Source: Chthonomonadales bacterium (GTDB taxonomy: Bacteria > Armatimonadota > Chthonomonadetes > Chthonomonadales > CAJBBX01). From it: 64,000 nucleotides of DNA. A model generated the notes under the pieces. It was given only the letters and a program-made list of their open reading frames with translations, ran no database searches and had not been told where the DNA came from. The stretch is from the NCBI GenBank assembly GCA_020849275.1, contig JADLGO010000026.1, positions 54,541 to 118,540 on the forward strand. Direction: 5' to 3'. Below are positions 8,915 to 17,290 of the stretch, piece after piece; the stretch's first letter is position 1; each line of letters opens with the position of its first letter. Made by a program: the position numbers and the translations under genes.

Positions 8915-9925
8915 CTAGTCCAGCGCCAGGAACTCCAGGGTCCGTCCCTTCCCGTCCTCGCCCGCGGCCTCCAGAATCAGGAGGCCCGTCTTCTCGCTGC
9001 CCTTCGGGTCCGCGGCGAACACGGCATCCAGCACCTTGCCGGCGAGCTTCTCGCTGCGCCACACCGGCTTCATGTCGCCCATGGTGATGGCGTCAAGCTT
9101 CAGGTAGACCAGATAGCTGCCATCGGCGGCCTGCAGTGGCGCCCAGGCGTAGAGGCTGCCGTCGGCGCGCGGGTCGGAGAGGCCGAGGACCCCGGCCTTC
9201 GCGAGCTCCTGGGGCCATCCCATCTGCTGGATGGTCGCGGAGGGAAGGCGCGCGACTACCTCCCGGTAGATGCCCTGGGCCTGGTCGGGCAGCACCATGT
9301 CGCGACCGTACGAGATCGGTTTGGCGGCCGTGGGATCCACGCTCCAGACGGCGGGCATGTTCGTGCCGTCGAACCAGAAGGCGTAGAGACCGCCGTCACT
9401 GAAGCGGACCGTGCCCGTGATGTCGTTGATGTCTGGCGCGTCCTTGCGGGCGAAGGCGTCACCGTCCTTTACGAAGATGGCTCCGGGCACCGCGACCACG
9501 GCCGGCTTGCCCTTTGCGAACTGGCCGGCGACGAAGCGCGAGCCCCTGGGGCCGAGCGAGATGGTGGCCTCCTTGGCCGGGGCGTCACCGGTGAGGTTCT
9601 GGACGGTGAGCGTGTTCTCCGCGCCGAGCATGAGTAGGCGCGGCTTCTTGTCGGCGCCCAGGTCCGCGACGGCCACGCGCTGCGTGTCGGCGGCCACCTC
9701 CATCTTCCAGAGCGGCGTGAAGGCCGGCGGAAGGCCGACGAAGCTGTGGCTGTGCGCGGCGTAGTAGGCGCCGCGGGCGTTACGCGCGCCTCCGCCGCTG
9801 GGACTGACGTGGCAGTAGCCGCAGGCCTTCTTCTCCTTGGCCGCGTACGCGGGCGTCGCCCGGGCGCTCGCCGCAAGGACCGCCGCGGCTCCGACGGCGG
9901 TGGCGGTCAGCATGAACCGTCGCAT
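8915..9925 (-). CDS. Exported protein with a single c-type haem motif and beta-propeller-like body
   Basis: ATG 9925 follows GGAGGGAAAG and opens a clear signal peptide (residues 1-29, ending ATPAYA-AK). Just after cleavage comes 'ACGYCHVSPSGGG', a CXXCH haem-c attachment motif, followed by about 270 residues rich in short beta repeats ('VAVADLGADKKPRLLML', 'VAGQFAKGKPAVVAV', 'PDINDITGTVRF') resembling FG-GAP/VCBS-type blades. The 336-aa product is therefore probably periplasmic or surface exposed with one haem. No cytochrome partner genes lie nearby. An electron-transfer or sensing role is inference; the CXXCH could also bind a metal without haem. Confidence 0.7.
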   Translation of the reverse strand: MRRFMLTATAVGAAAVLAASARATPAYAAKEKKACGYCHVSPSGGGARNARGAYYAAHSHSFVGLPPAFTPLWKMEVAADTQRVAVADLGADKKPRLLMLGAENTLTVQNLTGDAPAKEATISLGPRGSRFVAGQFAKGKPAVVAVPGAIFVKDGDAFARKDAPDINDITGTVRFSDGGLYAFWFDGTNMPAVWSVDPTAAKPISYGRDMVLPDQAQGIYREVVARLPSATIQQMGWPQELAKAGVLGLSDPRADGSLYAWAPLQAADGSYLVYLKLDAITMGDMKPVWRSEKLAGKVLDAVFAADPKGSEKTGLLILEAAGEDGKGRTLEFLALD

Positions 9926-10057
9926 CTTTCCCTCCACAAGGCGATGGGTGATGGTCCGGCGGCGGGCACGGGGCGGCCGTCTGCCGGGCACGTTGCTGCT
10001 TGCAAGGCTGTTCACGCGCCCGCCCCGCGATTCCTGCCGGGGACCGCGGGCGCGCGG

Positions 10058-12274
10058 CTACCCGCCGTTGCGCCAGGAGTCCACCAGGTTGTCCCGGATC
10101 CGGGAGTCGTCGCCGGGGGCCGCCCGGATCGCCCGGATCATGTGGTCGCGCAGGTAGTTGCCCTCCACGCGCCACCCGTTGCACCCGGAGCCGAGCTCGA
10201 GCGCGTGCCTGACGCGGCGCGGCTCCCACCAGGTGAAGAGCTGATTCGCCGCGAAGAGCACGTCCGACGTGTTGCGGGCGGCCACGTTCGAGTGTAAGCC
10301 CGGGTCCATCTCCGAGTTGGTGTGGAACGTGTTGCCCTCCACGCGGATGGCGCGGTTGGGTCGGCCGCCCTCGCGGCCCCCGAGCGCCAGGCCGCACTCC
10401 TTGCTCTGCTCCGAGCGGTTGTCGATAATCTGGATGCGCCGGCAGCCCTCGGTGAGTTCGATCCCGCGCAGGTTGCCCCAGTGGTAGTTGAGCTCGTAGA
10501 GCCCATCGACGCAGTCGGCGAAGCGCGCGCCAACGGGGCTCTTGTCCGGGAAGGTGTAGCCGAACTGGTTGCCCGAGACGACGAGGCCGGCGCAGCCCCG
10601 CACGTCGAGCTGCGCCGCGCGGCCGCGGATGATCCAGCAATCCAGCACGCGCAGGTCGCGGATCGGGCGGTCCCGGCTGCCCTCCACCCGCACGCAGGAG
10701 ACCGGCCAGTTGTCGATGTTGCAGTGCTCCACGCGGAGGCCCCCGCCCGTCCCTTCAAACGATATGGCCGACCCGCGCCCCTCGGTCGGGCGTCCGGGGT
10801 CGGCGCCCTCGGGCGTGAGCGTCAGGTTGGCGACGGTGCAGTTCCGGCTGTCGCCGCGGAAGGCCAGCAGGTCGGAGTCCGCCGGTCCCCGCAGCACGGC
10901 GGCCTGGCCGGCGCCGAGGAGGGTCACGTCGCGCCGGTCGCGAAGGACGAGCGGCCCGCCGAGGCGGTAGACGCCGGCGGCCAGGTAGATCGTGCCTCCT
11001 GCGGCGGGGAGATCGCGCACGGCCCGCTCCAGGTCGGCCGCCGTGGCGACCGCGCGGAACCATCCGCCGCCGGCGCCGTCCGCGCCCCCGGCGGCGCGCG
11101 CGAGCCGCCGCGCCAGGTCGGAGACGCGGTAGCCCGGCGGCCGCCAGGCGATGGCCCCCCGCGCCCGCGTCGCGTTGCCGCTCGCGATGGTGGCCGGGTC
11201 GCCGGGCACCTCCCAGGCGCGGGCGGCCTCGCCGCGCAGCAGGTTGTCGCGCACGATCCAGCCCATGCAGCTCGGCCCGGCGCGAAGCACGCCGCCGACG
11301 CGGCCCGGCGTGATGAGGGTGTTGCCGTGGAAGGTGCAGAAGACGGTGCCGCGCGCGTCCAGCGCCCGGAACCCCTCGCCGTCGGCTCGGATGACGTTGC
11401 CCCGGATGAGCGTCTCCGCGTTCAGGCGGAACCGGTTGGCGTTGTCCCACTCCCAGGCCTCGTAGAGCCGCGCGCGCGGAACGCTGCGCAGGTCGTAGCC
11501 GGGGGGCGTCTCAGCGCCGCTGTCGATGGCGCTGGCGTGGCAGCCGTCGAAGGCGTTGTCCTCGATGCGGTTGATGGAGCAGCCGCCGGCCATGCGAACG
11601 CCGATCCAGCATCCCCGGAAGACGTTGTGCGCTACGCTCCCCGCGCTGGAGCGAGCCATGGCGATGCCGCACGCGGCCGAGGCGGCGGGGGCGTCGACGA
11701 CCATGTGGTTGCGCACGAAGAAGAAGTCGTTGTTCGCGACGGAGCCGATCTGCGCCCGCCGGTTGTTGCGCAGCAGGCAGTTGCTTACCGTGTTGGAGGA
11801 CTCCGGCGCCGCGTACCGCCCGGCGAACGAGACGCCGTACTCCGCGAACCCCTCGATGGTGCAACTGTCGATGGAGCTCAGACCGGACCAATCGGTGTCG
11901 GTGAAGACGACGCCGGAGCCTCGCGTCGCCCGCGGGTCGCCGACGACGCGCAGGCCGCGCACGGAGCAGTTGTTGCAGGCGCCGCGGAACACGATGGCGT
12001 CCCCGTCGCCGCGCCGCCGGAGGGTGGTGCGGCCGGCGCCGGCGCCGACGAGGCCAACCAGGCTGCAGCCGCGCACCTCGAGCGGGGAGTCGAGCTCGTA
12101 GGTGCCGGGCGCCAGGTGGATGGCGCCGCCGGCGGAGGGCGCGAGCCGCGCCAGCGCGGCGCGAAGCTCCACGACCGAGGCGACCTCCGCGTGCACGGGG
12201 CGCTCCTCGGCGCGGGCCGGGGCGCAGAGGGCGAGCAACAGGGCGGCGGCCAGGAGGAGGGCAGGGGCAGGCAT
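10058..12274 (-). CDS. Secreted protein with two tandem right-handed beta-helix domains
   Basis: ATG 12274 lies after CAAGGAG and starts a signal peptide (residues 1-22). The mature protein repeats one plan twice. Each half starts with a pectate-lyase-like entry ('GGAIHLAPGTYELDSPLEV' near residue 45; 'GGTIYLAAGVYRLGGPLVL' near residue 415), then 'GRTTLRRRGDGDAIVFRG' or 'LRGPADSDLLAFRG', then Asn-rich parallel beta-helix coils ('NCSVRGLRVVGDP', 'NCTVANLTLTPEG', 'HGNTLITPG', 'IQIIDNRSEQS'). Such folds occur in pectate lyases, alginate lyases and glycan epimerases. No catalytic residues can be assigned here. A 205-bp divergent region separates it from the next secreted protein. Confidence 0.8.
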   Translation of the reverse strand: MPAPALLLAAALLLALCAPARAEERPVHAEVASVVELRAALARLAPSAGGAIHLAPGTYELDSPLEVRGCSLVGLVGAGAGRTTLRRRGDGDAIVFRGACNNCSVRGLRVVGDPRATRGSGVVFTDTDWSGLSSIDSCTIEGFAEYGVSFAGRYAAPESSNTVSNCLLRNNRRAQIGSVANNDFFFVRNHMVVDAPAASAACGIAMARSSAGSVAHNVFRGCWIGVRMAGGCSINRIEDNAFDGCHASAIDSGAETPPGYDLRSVPRARLYEAWEWDNANRFRLNAETLIRGNVIRADGEGFRALDARGTVFCTFHGNTLITPGRVGGVLRAGPSCMGWIVRDNLLRGEAARAWEVPGDPATIASGNATRARGAIAWRPPGYRVSDLARRLARAAGGADGAGGGWFRAVATAADLERAVRDLPAAGGTIYLAAGVYRLGGPLVLRDRRDVTLLGAGQAAVLRGPADSDLLAFRGDSRNCTVANLTLTPEGADPGRPTEGRGSAISFEGTGGGLRVEHCNIDNWPVSCVRVEGSRDRPIRDLRVLDCWIIRGRAAQLDVRGCAGLVVSGNQFGYTFPDKSPVGARFADCVDGLYELNYHWGNLRGIELTEGCRRIQIIDNRSEQSKECGLALGGREGGRPNRAIRVEGNTFHTNSEMDPGLHSNVAARNTSDVLFAANQLFTWWEPRRVRHALELGSGCNGWRVEGNYLRDHMIRAIRAAPGDDSRIRDNLVDSWRNGG

Positions 12275-12383
12275 GGGCGCTCCTTGCAGGGCGCGCGCCG
12301 CAGCGCGGCGGCGCGGTAGGTTCGCGTTCGCCGCGCCGGGCTCGTGGTCCTGCCCGCCCGCGCCGATGCCCAGCCCGGCGCGG

Positions 12384-12409
12384 TACAATAGCCGTGGAGC
12401 GCCACGGCT
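12384..12409 (+). promoter_or_regulatory. Possible -10 element followed at once by an 8-bp palindromic hairpin
   Basis: TACAAT at 12384-12389 is directly followed by a perfect 8-bp stem (12390-12397 with 12402-12409, tetraloop AGCG). No convincing -35 lies upstream. It may be a promoter for the HExxH gene with an operator or a stabilising 5' hairpin. Confidence 0.35.
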
Positions 12410-12479
12410 CGCGCCGCGCTGCTCCGACTCCGCCGCCCGGCAAGGCGCGCGCCTTTCCGGGCGCTCACGAGGAACCGCC

Positions 12480-15086
12480 ATGGTGCCCCGCCACCGCCGT
12501 CTGCTGGCTCCGCTCGCCCTTGCCCTCGCCGCCTGGTCGCCGCCCTCGCGGGCCGACCTGCGAGAGTACGCCGACCCGACGCGCCCGGTCTGCCTGCTGG
12601 GCCGAGATCGCGCCACGCTTCAGTGGTTCACGCGGCTCCCCGAGGAGACGCGCCTGCAGATCCGGCCGGGCACGGTGCCGTGCAACACGCCGGGGCCCGA
12701 CGGCAAGCCGCGCGGCCCGTGGGCGTCGGCCGACGTGCGCGCGGTGAACGGAGCCCCCGGCAAGCGCACGTTCCACGTCCTCGTCGTCACCGGTCTGCGG
12801 CCGGGGGCGCGCTACTCCTACCGCCTGTACGACTCGGGAGTCGAGCCGACATCGCTCGAGCGGGCCTGGGGAGCCGAGGCGCCCTGGCGGCGTGAGTACT
12901 CGTTCAGCACCCTCGCCGGAGCTGGCCGCAAGACGGTCGTGCGGGTACCGATCAAGGTACTGCTGATGCCAAACGTCGTGAACGTGGCGTCGGCCCACGA
13001 CGCGGCCGGGCCCCTCGCGCCTCCGCCACCGAACCTCGCGGCGGCGGATCTGGAGCGCATCCGCAGCGAGTACGCCCGATCGGCGCTCTTCCTGTGGGTG
13101 AACAACGGGATGCGCGTATGGTTCGACTACCAGATCGTTGTCGACGGCCGGCGCCAGCGTTGGGGCCCAGAGCCGGCCAACGCCGGGGTGGCCTATCGCG
13201 GCTGGCCCGAGTGCCGCGGCTACGGCGGGGCCGACTTCGTGGGGCCCGGCGGCGGCGACTTTACGTTCGTCGATGCGCGGCGACCCGAGCAGACGCACAG
13301 GGAGCCCGTCTTCGAGGCGGAGCCCTACGTGGGCCAGATCGAGCAGGCGTTCGTGCGGAGGTGGAACCCTGCGAAGAAGGCATGGGAGTTCTACAACAGC
13401 GGCGGCGGAACGCTCGGCGTGGACGACTGGGCGAAGGGAGTCCCGGGACGCTCCCAGTACCTGGGCGGCGGCGACACCGCGTGGCTCGCGACGCACGAGT
13501 ACCACCACCAGATCGAGTCGCTCGGCGCCTTCTCGCTCGCCAACCGCGAGGATGACCGCGTCATCTTCGACCACTTCTTCCCGCGCCGTCGCCTGAAGAA
13601 GGCCGACGGCACGTGGGACGAGTGGACCTGGAACACAAGCTGGCGGCACGGCGAGCACTGGGACGGCATCGCCTACTTCGATCGCCTGCTCACGCCCGCG
13701 CAGTGGCTGCGGCTGCACTTCGGCCAGACGATCACGGTGATCGATGCCGACGAGGACGGCGTGCCGGACGACGACCCGCGCCTGCCTCTGGACGAGAGGC
13801 GCTTCGGCTCGGACCCGCGCCGCCCGAAGACCGACGGCCAGACGCCGGACCTCGACAAGGTCCAGCTCAGCACGTGGGCCCCGACCCCACTCACCTCGTC
13901 GTGGGAGAAGGCCCCGCTACCCCGGACCATGCCCGACCCGACGCGTGCGGACAGCGACCGCGATGGCCTGTCGGACACCGTCGATCCCTACCCGCTCTAT
14001 CCGTGGGAGCCCTTCGTCTGGCCGATGACGGCGCGGGTGGACGGTGACGCCGCCGAGTGGTCGGCCCTTCGGCCGAGCGGCCGCACGGAGGGCCACGGTG
14101 TGACGGCGACTCTCTGGCAGGCGCACGACGACGCCGCGTACTACGCCTGCTTCCGCCTGACCGGCCCTTGGCGCCGCGCCAGCGTGGGCTTGGACGGCGA
14201 GGGGCAGGGCTATTATACAACGGACTCCACCTACGCCTTTGACCTCGTCGCGGGTGAGAGCGGAGCCGCGCCGGACGTGCGACCCTCCGGGCCGCACGGG
14301 TGCCCCGGGATGGAGTGGAAGACCTCGGTCGCCCCGGACGGCGCGGCGATCGTGGAGGTCATGGTGCCGAACCGCGGCAAGGGCACGTGGTTCTGGACGG
14401 GCGGCGGCCGCGAGGTCGGAGCCGCCGTCAGCCTCTGGGCCCGGGACGGCAAGCCGCTCTCGCTCTACGAGCCCTATGACCTCTTCTACGCCCGGATGCT
14501 CGAGCGAGCCGGCCGCGGTGAGCTACCGACCGGCGCCCCGGCCGAGCTGGAGCCCGGCCCCGGTGTGCGGACCTTCGACTTCACGCTGGCGGCGCCCGAT
14601 GGCGCGTGGGCGCTCGTGCCGGGCAACTGGGAGCACCGCGATGGCGTGTTGCGCTTCGTCAAGGGCGACGAGAGCGACAACTACCTCTACCTGGGCGGGT
14701 TCGACAGCGGCGACTTCGACGTGTGGATCGAGTTCGAGGCGGCCAGCGACATGCACATCGGCGCGTGGACGGCCGGCGGCAAGCCGACCGACAACGTGAC
14801 CGACTACGTTGCCTTCCTGGGCGGCTTCGGCAACGCACGCTCCGTGATCCGAGTCGACGGCGCCGAGACGGGCGCGGAGGACCTGGGAATCCCGCCGGGA
14901 CGCCACACGATGCAGTTCTCGCGCGGCGGGGGGAGCCTGTGGCTGCTCTGCGACGGCAAGCCGGTCGCGTGGGCGCGCGACCCGGACCCAGAGCGGCGCG
15001 TCGGCCGGATCGGCTTCCTGGGCGGGTGGGGCGGCCGCCAGGTCATCTACCAGGTGCGCATCCGGGCGAAGCGCTCCGCTTCGTGA
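12480..15086 (+). CDS. Secreted multidomain protein with HExxH motif, TSP3-like Ca-binding repeats, CBM9-like and LamG/DUF1080-like domains
   Basis: ATG 12480 follows GAGGAA and opens a signal peptide (residues 1-23). An N-terminal Fn3-like domain (about 30-150; 'ATLQWFTRLPEETRLQI', 'GLRPGARYSYRLYDSG') resembles that of purple acid phosphatases. A central region has 'WLATHEYHHQIESLGAF' with H339-E340-x-x-H343, the zinc-binding signature of gluzincin peptidases. Asp-rich 'DADEDGVPDDDPRLP' and 'DSDRDGLSDTVDPYPLYP' resemble thrombospondin type 3 repeats. Residues about 515-680 look like a CBM9/DOMON carbohydrate-binding module ('ARVDGDAAEWSALRPSG'), and the last 180 residues resemble a concanavalin-like lectin domain. 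Peptidase activity is inferred from the motif alone. Confidence 0.7.
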   Translation: MVPRHRRLLAPLALALAAWSPPSRADLREYADPTRPVCLLGRDRATLQWFTRLPEETRLQIRPGTVPCNTPGPDGKPRGPWASADVRAVNGAPGKRTFHVLVVTGLRPGARYSYRLYDSGVEPTSLERAWGAEAPWRREYSFSTLAGAGRKTVVRVPIKVLLMPNVVNVASAHDAAGPLAPPPPNLAAADLERIRSEYARSALFLWVNNGMRVWFDYQIVVDGRRQRWGPEPANAGVAYRGWPECRGYGGADFVGPGGGDFTFVDARRPEQTHREPVFEAEPYVGQIEQAFVRRWNPAKKAWEFYNSGGGTLGVDDWAKGVPGRSQYLGGGDTAWLATHEYHHQIESLGAFSLANREDDRVIFDHFFPRRRLKKADGTWDEWTWNTSWRHGEHWDGIAYFDRLLTPAQWLRLHFGQTITVIDADEDGVPDDDPRLPLDERRFGSDPRRPKTDGQTPDLDKVQLSTWAPTPLTSSWEKAPLPRTMPDPTRADSDRDGLSDTVDPYPLYPWEPFVWPMTARVDGDAAEWSALRPSGRTEGHGVTATLWQAHDDAAYYACFRLTGPWRRASVGLDGEGQGYYTTDSTYAFDLVAGESGAAPDVRPSGPHGCPGMEWKTSVAPDGAAIVEVMVPNRGKGTWFWTGGGREVGAAVSLWARDGKPLSLYEPYDLFYARMLERAGRGELPTGAPAELEPGPGVRTFDFTLAAPDGAWALVPGNWEHRDGVLRFVKGDESDNYLYLGGFDSGDFDVWIEFEAASDMHIGAWTAGGKPTDNVTDYVAFLGGFGNARSVIRVDGAETGAEDLGIPPGRHTMQFSRGGGSLWLLCDGKPVAWARDPDPERRVGRIGFLGGWGGRQVIYQVRIRAKRSAS

Positions 15087-15092
15087 GGGTGG

Positions 15093-15119
15093 CGCCCGGC
15101 ACCGGGTTTCAGCCGGGCG
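15093..15119. terminator. Hairpin between convergent genes
   Basis: Arms 15093-15100 and 15112-15119 form a perfect 8-bp GC stem with an 11-nt loop just after the plus-strand stop and across the end of the minus-strand CoA-binding gene. No U-tract is present. Confidence 0.4.
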
Positions 15120-15531
15120 AGTGGCGGGCCGTGGCGACGGCCACCATGATGCATGGACCGCCGTGCACGATTCTCAGGCCGGCGGAGCGCGCCTGGTTCA
15201 CGGCGGCCAGCGACTCCGAGCCCGGCTGCATCCACATGTACGGGATGCGCAGGCGGCCGGCCTCGCGGGCGATCTCGAGCGTAACCTCGGGGGGAACCAC
15301 GGTCACCACGCAGTCGGGGCGCTCCGGCACCGTGTCGAGCAGTGGATAGACCTGGTCGCCGTCGATCGTCTCGGCGTTCGGGTTGACCGCGTAGGCTTCG
15401 TAGCCCGCCCGCTTGAGTGCCTTGTAGACGCGGTACCCGTACTTCTCGGTGTCCCGCGAGGCCCCCACGACGGCGAAGCGCCTCTGCGCCAGGATGTCGG
15501 CGATCAGCGAGTGCAGGCGGGCGGTCGGCAT
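15109..15531 (-). CDS. CoA-binding domain protein (YccU family)
   Basis: The 140-aa protein is a single Rossmann-type CoA-binding domain of the kind found in succinyl-CoA synthetase alpha subunits and in the stand-alone YccU family. Seen: 'FAVVGASRDTEKYGYRVYKAL' (residues 19-39, nucleotide loop), 'YEAYAVNPNAETIDGDQVYP', 'VVTVVPPEVTLEIAREAG' and 'MWMQPGSES'. Full family length; no catalytic His-loop of acyl-CoA synthetases. It has its own promoter at 15584-15613, back to back with that of rnpB. Its physiological role is not established. Confidence 0.9.
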   Translation of the reverse strand: MPTARLHSLIADILAQRRFAVVGASRDTEKYGYRVYKALKRAGYEAYAVNPNAETIDGDQVYPLLDTVPERPDCVVTVVPPEVTLEIAREAGRLRIPYMWMQPGSESLAAVNQARSAGLRIVHGGPCIMVAVATARHSPG

Positions 15532-15583
15532 GGCTCTCCCCGTGGCGCGCTCGCGGCGGGCCGGCCCGGCGCGGCGTCACGGT

Positions 15584-15613
15584 ATGATAGCCGCCGCGCC
15601 GAAGGACTGTCAA
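15584..15613 (-). promoter_or_regulatory. Promoter of the CoA-binding protein gene
   Basis: Minus-strand TTGACA (15608-15613), 18-bp spacer and TATCAT (15584-15589). The start is expected near 15577, 46 nt before the ATG at 15531. Confidence 0.8.
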
Positions 15614-15634
15614 GGCACGACCACTGGCGGGCGC

Positions 15635-15663
15635 TTGCAGGTAGGGCCGCCGCGTGCTAGAAT
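15635..15663 (+). promoter_or_regulatory. Promoter of rnpB
   Basis: TTGCAG (15635-15640), 17-bp spacer, TAGAAT (15658-15663). The mature RNase P RNA begins about 7 nt downstream, at the expected transcription start. Confidence 0.8.
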
Positions 15664-15670
15664 CAGTCGG

Positions 15671-16024
15671 GCAGAAGGTCGGGTGGTCGCTCCGGCCGCG
15701 CGCGGCCGGGGAGGAAAGTCCGGGCTCCACAGGGCACGATGCCGGATAACGTCCGGGCGGGGCGACCCGACGGAAAGTGGCACAGAAAACACACGGCCGC
15801 GCGCTCGCTCCGGCGGGCGCGCGGCAAAGGTGAAAAGGCGCGGTAAGAGCGCACCGGCGGCCGGGAGACCGGCCGGCCTGTCAAACCCCATCGGGAGCAA
15901 GACTCGACAGGAGGGGCTGAGGCGGCCCGCTGACCCTCCGGGTGAGTCGCTAGAGGCCGCGGGCAACCGCGGTCGTAAGAGAGATGACCACACAAAGACA
16001 GAACCCGGCTTACAGACCTTCTGC
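15671..16024 (+). ncRNA. rnpB: RNase P RNA, bacterial class A
   Basis: The 354-nt RNA is bounded by a perfect 10-bp P1 helix: 15671-15680 pairs with 16015-16024. Conserved landmarks are present in order: GAGGAAAGTCCGGGCTCC near the 5' end (P4/J region), ACAGAAAAC, GGTGAAA with GGTAAGAGCGCACCGG, CAAACCCC(A)T, and the 3' GTAAGAGAGATGACCAC with ACAGAACCCGGCTTA that closes P4. The RNA is the catalytic subunit that removes 5' leaders from tRNA precursors. It has its own promoter and no clear terminator before the SpoIID-like gene 33 nt downstream. Confidence 0.96.
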
Positions 16025-16057
16025 CCCCTCTTTCCGGCCCGTCGGCGCATTCGTCGC

Positions 16058-17287
16058 ATGATGCGGTGGCCCGGCGGCCGCCTGCCCGTTCGCGCCGGCG
16101 CCGCGTTCGGCCGTAGGGCCTGGCCGACGCTCGCGCTCGCGTGGGCGCTGTGCGGGGCGCCCACTGCCGCGGCTCCGGCCGTCGTGCGCGTCGGGCTCGT
16201 GGGGCGCTTCCCGTCGCCGTCGGCGCTCGTGGTGGAGGCGTCGGCGGGCGCGAAGTTGCGCGACGCCGACGGCGCCGTGCTCGCGCGCGGCCCCGCCGCC
16301 TGGCGGTTCGCGGCGCACCGCGGCGAGGTAGAGGCGCGCGACGGCGACCGCGATGTCGGCCGCCGGACCTGGCTGCGCGTGGAGCCGGGCCAGGCGCCGT
16401 TGGCCGTCGCGCTGCCCGGCTCGGCGTCGCGCGCGTACCGCGGCGCCCTGGAGGTGCGCGCGGAACCGCGCCGCGGAGGGCCGCGTCTACTGCTCGTGAA
16501 CGAGGCGCCCCTCGAGGAGTACCTGCGCGGCGTCATTGCGCTGGAGATGGCGGCCGAGGCGCCGCGCGAGGCTCTGCTGGCGCAGTGCGTCCTGGCGCGC
16601 ACCTACGCCGTTCGGGGCCGGAGAGGCGGCGGGAGGCCCTACGACCTGACGGACACCACCTCGTCGCAGGTCTACGGAGGCGTCGCCGCTGAGACGGACC
16701 TGACCGATTCGGCGCTGCGCGCGACAGCCGGCATGGCGCTGCTGCGCTATGGAGAGCCGGTCGGCGCGGGCTACTTCGACGACTGCGGCGGCATAACGGC
16801 GGTTGGCGCGGGGGATGGCGATTGGCCGCCGTCGGTGGTGGATCGGCCGGAGCCCGGCGGCCGCGACTTCTGTGCGGCCGGGCGCTACCACACCTGGCAG
16901 CTGATGCTGACGCCGGGCGAGCTCGGCGACCGGCTTGCGGGAGCGGGCCGCGCGCGGATCGGGACGGTGCGCGAAGTGACGGTGTCGGAGTTCGACGCGT
17001 CCGGACGGGCGCGCCGCGTTCGCGTCGCGGGCGAGATGGGAGTCGAGGAGATGGCGGGGGCGGCATTTCGCGCCGCCCTCGGCTATGCCCGCCTGCGCAG
17101 CACGCTGTTCGTGGTGTCGCGTGGCGAGGGGGGCGCCTTCGTCTTCGACGGTCGGGGGAACGGGCATGGCAGAGGGATGTGCCAGCAGGGCGCCCGGGGG
17201 ATGGCCGCGGTCGGGCGCACGTGCGTCCAGATACTGGAGCACTACTTCCCTGGGGCAATACTCGCGCCGCTCCCCGAGAGGGGCTGA
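16058..17287 (+). CDS. SpoIID/LytB-domain protein
   Basis: The 409-aa protein has a signal peptide (about residues 1-37) and a SpoIID/LytB domain (about residues 140-400). Key motifs are 'NEAPLEEYLRGVIALEM', 'AQCVLARTYAVRG', 'YDLTDTTSSQVYGGV', 'GYFDDCGGITA' and the terminal 'GNGHGRGMCQQGARGMA'. In sporulating Firmicutes SpoIID is a peptidoglycan lytic transglycosylase; relatives in non-sporulators act in wall remodelling. Tandem ATG codons at 16058 and 16061 both fit. The ribosome site is poor and the start lies only 33 nt after rnpB, so read-through from the rnpB promoter is possible. The next gene starts 3 nt after the stop. Confidence 0.88.
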   Translation: MMRWPGGRLPVRAGAAFGRRAWPTLALAWALCGAPTAAAPAVVRVGLVGRFPSPSALVVEASAGAKLRDADGAVLARGPAAWRFAAHRGEVEARDGDRDVGRRTWLRVEPGQAPLAVALPGSASRAYRGALEVRAEPRRGGPRLLLVNEAPLEEYLRGVIALEMAAEAPREALLAQCVLARTYAVRGRRGGGRPYDLTDTTSSQVYGGVAAETDLTDSALRATAGMALLRYGEPVGAGYFDDCGGITAVGAGDGDWPPSVVDRPEPGGRDFCAAGRYHTWQLMLTPGELGDRLAGAGRARIGTVREVTVSEFDASGRARRVRVAGEMGVEEMAGAAFRAALGYARLRSTLFVVSRGEGGAFVFDGRGNGHGRGMCQQGARGMAAVGRTCVQILEHYFPGAILAPLPERG

Positions 17288-17290
17288 CGC

